Below are positions 5,758 through 7,768 of a stretch of 7,768 bases of DNA, piece by piece. Numbering within the stretch: the first letter of the stretch is position 1; each line of letters begins with the position of its first letter. Position numbers and translations under genes: made by a program. Origin of the DNA: Dysgonomonas sp. (GTDB lineage Bacteria; Bacteroidota; Bacteroidia; Bacteroidales; Dysgonomonadaceae); contig DQAM01000401.1 in the NCBI GenBank assembly GCA_003523545.1, forward strand, positions 1-7,768, in the 5' to 3' direction. The notes beneath the pieces were generated by a model. It was not told the origin of the DNA, made no database searches, and was given only the letters and a program-made list of their open reading frames with translations.

Positions 5758-6276
5758 ATGGAAGCAGAATTAATCAAATTTGAAATCAGGGAATTGCCCG
5801 GATTGTGCGTGATCGGCAGAGAGATCATAGTCAGGATGGATGAACTAGAAAAACAAAATCCAATACCCGCTTTCTGGAATCAATGCATTGCGGATGGAAT
5901 TTTTGACGACCTGCAAGACAAACTTGCCGATTATATATACGATCCCGGTTACGTAGGCTATATGCAGATATTGAATGAATACGAATTTACCAATGTTTGC
6001 GGTATACTCATGAAATCGGATGCACCTGTTCCCGATGGTTACATTGCTTATAAAATCGGGCCTTTTACTGCCGGGGTAGGGTGGGTAAAAGGCAAAGAAC
6101 CCGATATTTTTATCGGCGAACATACCCTGACCGAATCTGCCGCAAAGGAAGCGGGATACAGATATGATGAGGCCAAAGGGTTTTCGCTCGAGCTGTACGA
6201 TGAGGAACGTTACGGCAATATAGATGCCGAAGGCAGCCGTATACTCGACTATTACATGCCTGTGGTGAAAGAATAG
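5758..6276 (+). CDS. GyrI-like / AraC effector-binding-domain protein
   Basis: A 172-residue free-standing effector-binding (SOUL/GyrI fold) protein without a DNA-binding domain. Visible family marks: Pro-Ala-Phe-Trp near residue 37-40, the Tyr-rich Gly-Tyr-Val-Gly-Tyr core (64-68), Pro-Val-Pro-Asp-Gly-Tyr (90-95) and Phe-Ser-Leu-Glu-Leu-Tyr (142-147), where Glu145 sits at the usual ligand-pocket acid. It ends Tyr-Tyr-Met-Pro-Val-Val as family members do, so it is full length. Relatives bind small hydrophobic or cationic drugs, and some hydrolyse cyclopropane natural products; which applies here is unknown. It is cytoplasmic. It lies 36 bases behind the VOC gene, across an A-rich gap containing ATAAATAAC-like repeats and no Shine-Dalgarno sequence, as is usual in this phylum. 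Its stop overlaps the first base of the VOC relic. Confidence 0.9.
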   Translation: MEAELIKFEIRELPGLCVIGREIIVRMDELEKQNPIPAFWNQCIADGIFDDLQDKLADYIYDPGYVGYMQILNEYEFTNVCGILMKSDAPVPDGYIAYKIGPFTAGVGWVKGKEPDIFIGEHTLTESAAKEAGYRYDEAKGFSLELYDEERYGNIDAEGSRILDYYMPVVKE

Positions 6277-6317
6277 TGTTCGACCCCGAAGGCAATTTTG
6301 TGGAGATCGAAGACTGA
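6276..6317 (+). pseudogene. C-terminal relic of a second VOC gene
   Basis: Directly after the GyrI stop, the frame beginning at 6276 reads Val-Phe-Asp-Pro-Glu-Gly-Asn-Phe-Val-Glu-Ile-Glu-Asp then TGA. This is the VOC C-terminal signature. At DNA level 26 of 29 bases match the end of the VOC gene at 5332-5721 (TCGA-CCCGAAGGCAATT core). No start or upstream VOC sequence remains, so it is a deletion scar or a partial duplication rather than a gene. Confidence 0.75.
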
Positions 6318-6329
6318 CTTATAATACAT

Positions 6330-6366
6330 AAAAAAGTGTCCCCTGTATCAGGAGGCACTTTTTTTT
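6330..6366. terminator. Bidirectional intrinsic terminator
   Basis: Arms 6330-6345 and 6349-6364 pair over 16 positions with one mismatch and one G-U pair, loop TAT, followed by a run of eight T (6359-6366) that partly belongs to the stem. The left arm begins with six A, so the leftward transcript of the convergent PKD/LRR gene, which stops at 6387, can use it too. Confidence 0.85.
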
Positions 6367-6386
6367 ATATCTCAAATTAGACTTTT

Positions 6387-7133
6387 CTATAGTAAATACT
6401 CTAATATGGTGTGGTCATCTTTCAATACGGTGGCTGCAACTCCCCTCAGCAGGTATAATGCTTCGCATTCGGGGCTATATCTAGTGTCGAGAAGCCTCAG
6501 ACGTGTACAGCCGATAAGTTCCAGATATGGAAAACGATTTTTTTGGCAGCATAATACTTGTAATTTGTTGCCGTTGACGAAGAGCATCGTATAATTATTC
6601 TCCGAACAATATATCCTTTCCAGATTGTTATTAGCTCTAAGGTCAAGAGTGCCGGTGGCATCTGCTGTACGGTTCAGGTACAGATATTTCAAGCTGCGGC
6701 AATTGGACAAGTCTATTCTCGACATGGTGTAATCCCTATGAGGATCGCCCGACCATGTATTGCTGTTGTTGAATTGTACAATTGCATCTGCCTCACCATA
6801 AATTTTCACTGTATAATTTCCTCCGCTGGCGTAATGATGGTAAAAGCAATAGCCGTAGGCTTCAGGATTAAGTTCTGTAAATAAATCGCCTGTACCATCG
6901 CCCCAATCAATGAATGCGGCTTTTTGAAGATTCATGGCTACAGCCTTTTCATACTTGCCGTCTGTCATAAAACGGCTTTCGGTATTCCAGCTGAATGTAA
7001 TGAGAGGATTGTCCAGCGATGCTCGGAGAGAGTTCTGTGTCTGATGTTCATCGTTCATCTCTACAGATTCGTTCTGACTACATGCAGTCAGCAGCAGAGA
7101 TACTAGTGCCAAAAATAAAAACTTTGTTTTCAT
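6387..7133 (-). CDS. PKD-like / LRR lipoprotein
   Basis: A 248-residue lipoprotein. The signal peptide ends Leu-Thr-Ala before Cys18, a textbook lipobox. Residues about 44-113 form a PKD-like beta-sandwich with Ile-Asp-Trp-Gly-Asp-Gly-Thr (75-81) and the closing His-His-Tyr...Gly-Asn-Tyr-Thr-Val-Lys-Ile (99-111). About four or five degenerate LRR units follow from about residue 138, with Cys in some of the columns used by the LRR genes at 1-3735, but without a BACON domain, an EF-hand or the Ile-Trp cap. The start fits the signal peptide exactly. It is probably a small surface or periplasmic binding protein; the ligand is unknown. It converges with the VOC/GyrI operon at the shared terminator. 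The membrane-protein gene upstream is 135 bases away, and a -7-like site in the gap suggests a separate promoter. Confidence 0.9.
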   Translation of the reverse strand: MKTKFLFLALVSLLLTACSQNESVEMNDEHQTQNSLRASLDNPLITFSWNTESRFMTDGKYEKAVAMNLQKAAFIDWGDGTGDLFTELNPEAYGYCFYHHYASGGNYTVKIYGEADAIVQFNNSNTWSGDPHRDYTMSRIDLSNCRSLKYLYLNRTADATGTLDLRANNNLERIYCSENNYTMLFVNGNKLQVLCCQKNRFPYLELIGCTRLRLLDTRYSPECEALYLLRGVAATVLKDDHTILEYLL

Positions 7134-7232
7134 GCTTATATTAATTTAGTTAAAAGTTTGTTTTTGCTCCCTGTAAGTTTTATAAAAATACATATTTAAA
7201 TGTGAAGCGTATGCATATCATGATGTTTTTCA

Positions 7233-7240
7233 CAAAATTA
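7233..7240 (-). promoter_or_regulatory. Candidate -7 element of the PKD/LRR gene
   Basis: Read leftward the site is TAATTTTG, an exact TAnnTTTG match, about 100 bases before the start at 7133. No TTTG is seen 19-21 bases further upstream. In such AT-rich sequence it may be chance. Confidence 0.3.
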
Positions 7241-7268
7241 TATAATGATTGTTTCCGGAGCTTCCGGT

Positions 7269-7640
7269 TCAGATAAGTATCAGTATGATATTTATTAAAC
7301 TGGTCAGCCCCGTTCCTCCTATCCAGATAAAAGAAAATGCATCGAAAACGTTGGATTTCCATTTCAATGCGGTTAGGTGGACGATCAGATGTAGGATCAT
7401 AAGCGAATTCCATACCATCCATAAGGTAGTATGCCCTCCATCTATAACCGTACCGAAATAGTAAAACACAAAGAGCAGCAAAGGTAAGTGAAGCCACAGG
7501 AAAAGATTGTATTGAAACTTTTCCCCAAGAGGTTTGAGGAAAGCAAACATTCTCCATTCGCCTTTGCGGAAGGCGTCGAACTCGTGCATTATAAATAATG
7601 ACAGGTTGAGGGCCGATAGAATAATAAAAGGCTGGTGCAT
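7269..7640 (-). CDS. DUF6713-like small integral membrane protein
   Basis: A 123-residue protein with four predicted membrane helices (about 5-19, 46-64, 73-92, 101-122). The first helix ends in Met-His-Glu-Phe-Asp-Ala-Phe-Arg-Lys-Gly-Glu-Trp-Arg-Met-Phe (18-32), which I recognise as the hallmark of a small uncharacterised family annotated DUF6713. His19, Glu20, Asp22, His51, His84 and His88 lie in or beside helices and could bind a metal or heme; that is inference. No function is known. The frame was chosen over an overlapping leftward frame (7557-7180) because only this one shows a helical pattern and the family motif. An inverted repeat sits just upstream; I see no consensus promoter. It shares strand with the PKD/LRR gene, but the 135-base gap and a promoter candidate argue against tight coupling. 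Confidence 0.85.
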   Translation of the reverse strand: MHQPFIILSALNLSLFIMHEFDAFRKGEWRMFAFLKPLGEKFQYNLFLWLHLPLLLFVFYYFGTVIDGGHTTLWMVWNSLMILHLIVHLTALKWKSNVFDAFSFIWIGGTGLTSLINIILILI

Positions 7641-7656
7641 AAAATACCTGTGCCGT

Positions 7657-7682
7657 AGATTAACTTTTCTGTAAGTTAATCT
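7657..7682. repeat. Inverted repeat upstream of the membrane-protein gene
   Basis: AGATTAACTT (7657-7666) and its exact complement (7673-7682) with a 6-base spacer, 16 bases before the leftward start at 7640. It could be an operator for a dimeric regulator or a leader hairpin. There is no T-run, so it is not a terminator. Confidence 0.55.
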
Positions 7683-7753
7683 TAATCTGGACTTTTCGTT
7701 TTTCTGATCTTTGGCATGCTTACCATAGATAGTATCTTAATAAAATTTTTAGA

Positions 7754-7761
7754 TATCTTTG
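7754..7761 (+). promoter_or_regulatory. Candidate -7 element for a rightward gene beyond the window
   Basis: TATCTTTG, an exact and typical Bacteroides -7 element, is followed by only seven bases before the window ends. No TTTG lies at the ideal distance upstream. It suggests a divergent gene starting just outside. Confidence 0.45.
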
Positions 7762-7768
7762 TGTTTAA

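Noticed and set aside
7201..7234. TGTGAA ... TTCACA as a CRP-type operator
   Set aside because: The half-sites are 22 bases apart instead of the usual 6, and the site type is not expected in this phylum.
7255..7267. CCGGA / TCCGG hairpin after the membrane-protein gene as a terminator
   Set aside because: Five pairs, overlapping the end of the coding region within a few bases and without a T-run in the leftward direction.
7180..7557. Leftward 125-codon open frame overlapping the membrane-protein gene
   Set aside because: It is in another frame of the DUF6713-like gene, starts inside it, and lacks the helix pattern and family motif shown by the 7640-7269 frame.

Overview
The window looks like chromosomal DNA of a Bacteroidales bacterium (Bacteroides, Parabacteroides or Dysgonomonas type; the genus cannot be fixed from sequence alone). 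Three signs point there: lipoproteins combining BACON, EF-hand or PKD domains with short 21-residue leucine-rich repeats (LRRs); promoter-like sites of the Bacteroides type (TTTG about 19-21 bp before TAnnTTTG) rather than -35/-10 boxes; and A-rich, Shine-Dalgarno-poor sequence before the starts.

Layout. Positions 1-3735 (+) hold three consecutive LRR genes. The first is cut by the window start. The second and third are complete lipoproteins with BACON, EF-hand and LRR domains. A strong hairpin terminator at 3752 closes the set. Positions 3839-4584 (-) hold one orphan gene resembling a phage tail-assembly protein. Its reading frame breaks at a run of nine T, and the authentic-looking C-terminus lies in the -1 frame. 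Positions 4585-5331 carry no convincing gene but are packed with repeats: a heptamer tandem repeat, an IS-end-like stretch, two inverted-repeat doublets and a perfect hairpin. Positions 5332-6317 (+) hold a VOC (glyoxalase-fold) gene, a GyrI-like small-molecule-binding gene and a 13-codon relic of a second VOC gene, closed by a terminator at 6330-6366. Positions 6387-7640 (-) hold a PKD plus LRR lipoprotein and, upstream of it, a small four-helix membrane protein of DUF6713 type. The window ends in a likely promoter for a rightward gene outside it.

How the genes may work together. The LRR lipoproteins are probably surface-exposed binding proteins and are linked by descent and architecture. 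The VOC and GyrI genes look like a two-gene operon for a small-molecule or resistance-type function; the substrate is unknown. I see no complete, clearly new multi-gene system. The strongest unusual signals are the T9 frame break in the phage-like gene, the VOC relic, and the repeat doublet at 5101-5153, whose two halves differ by compensating stem changes.
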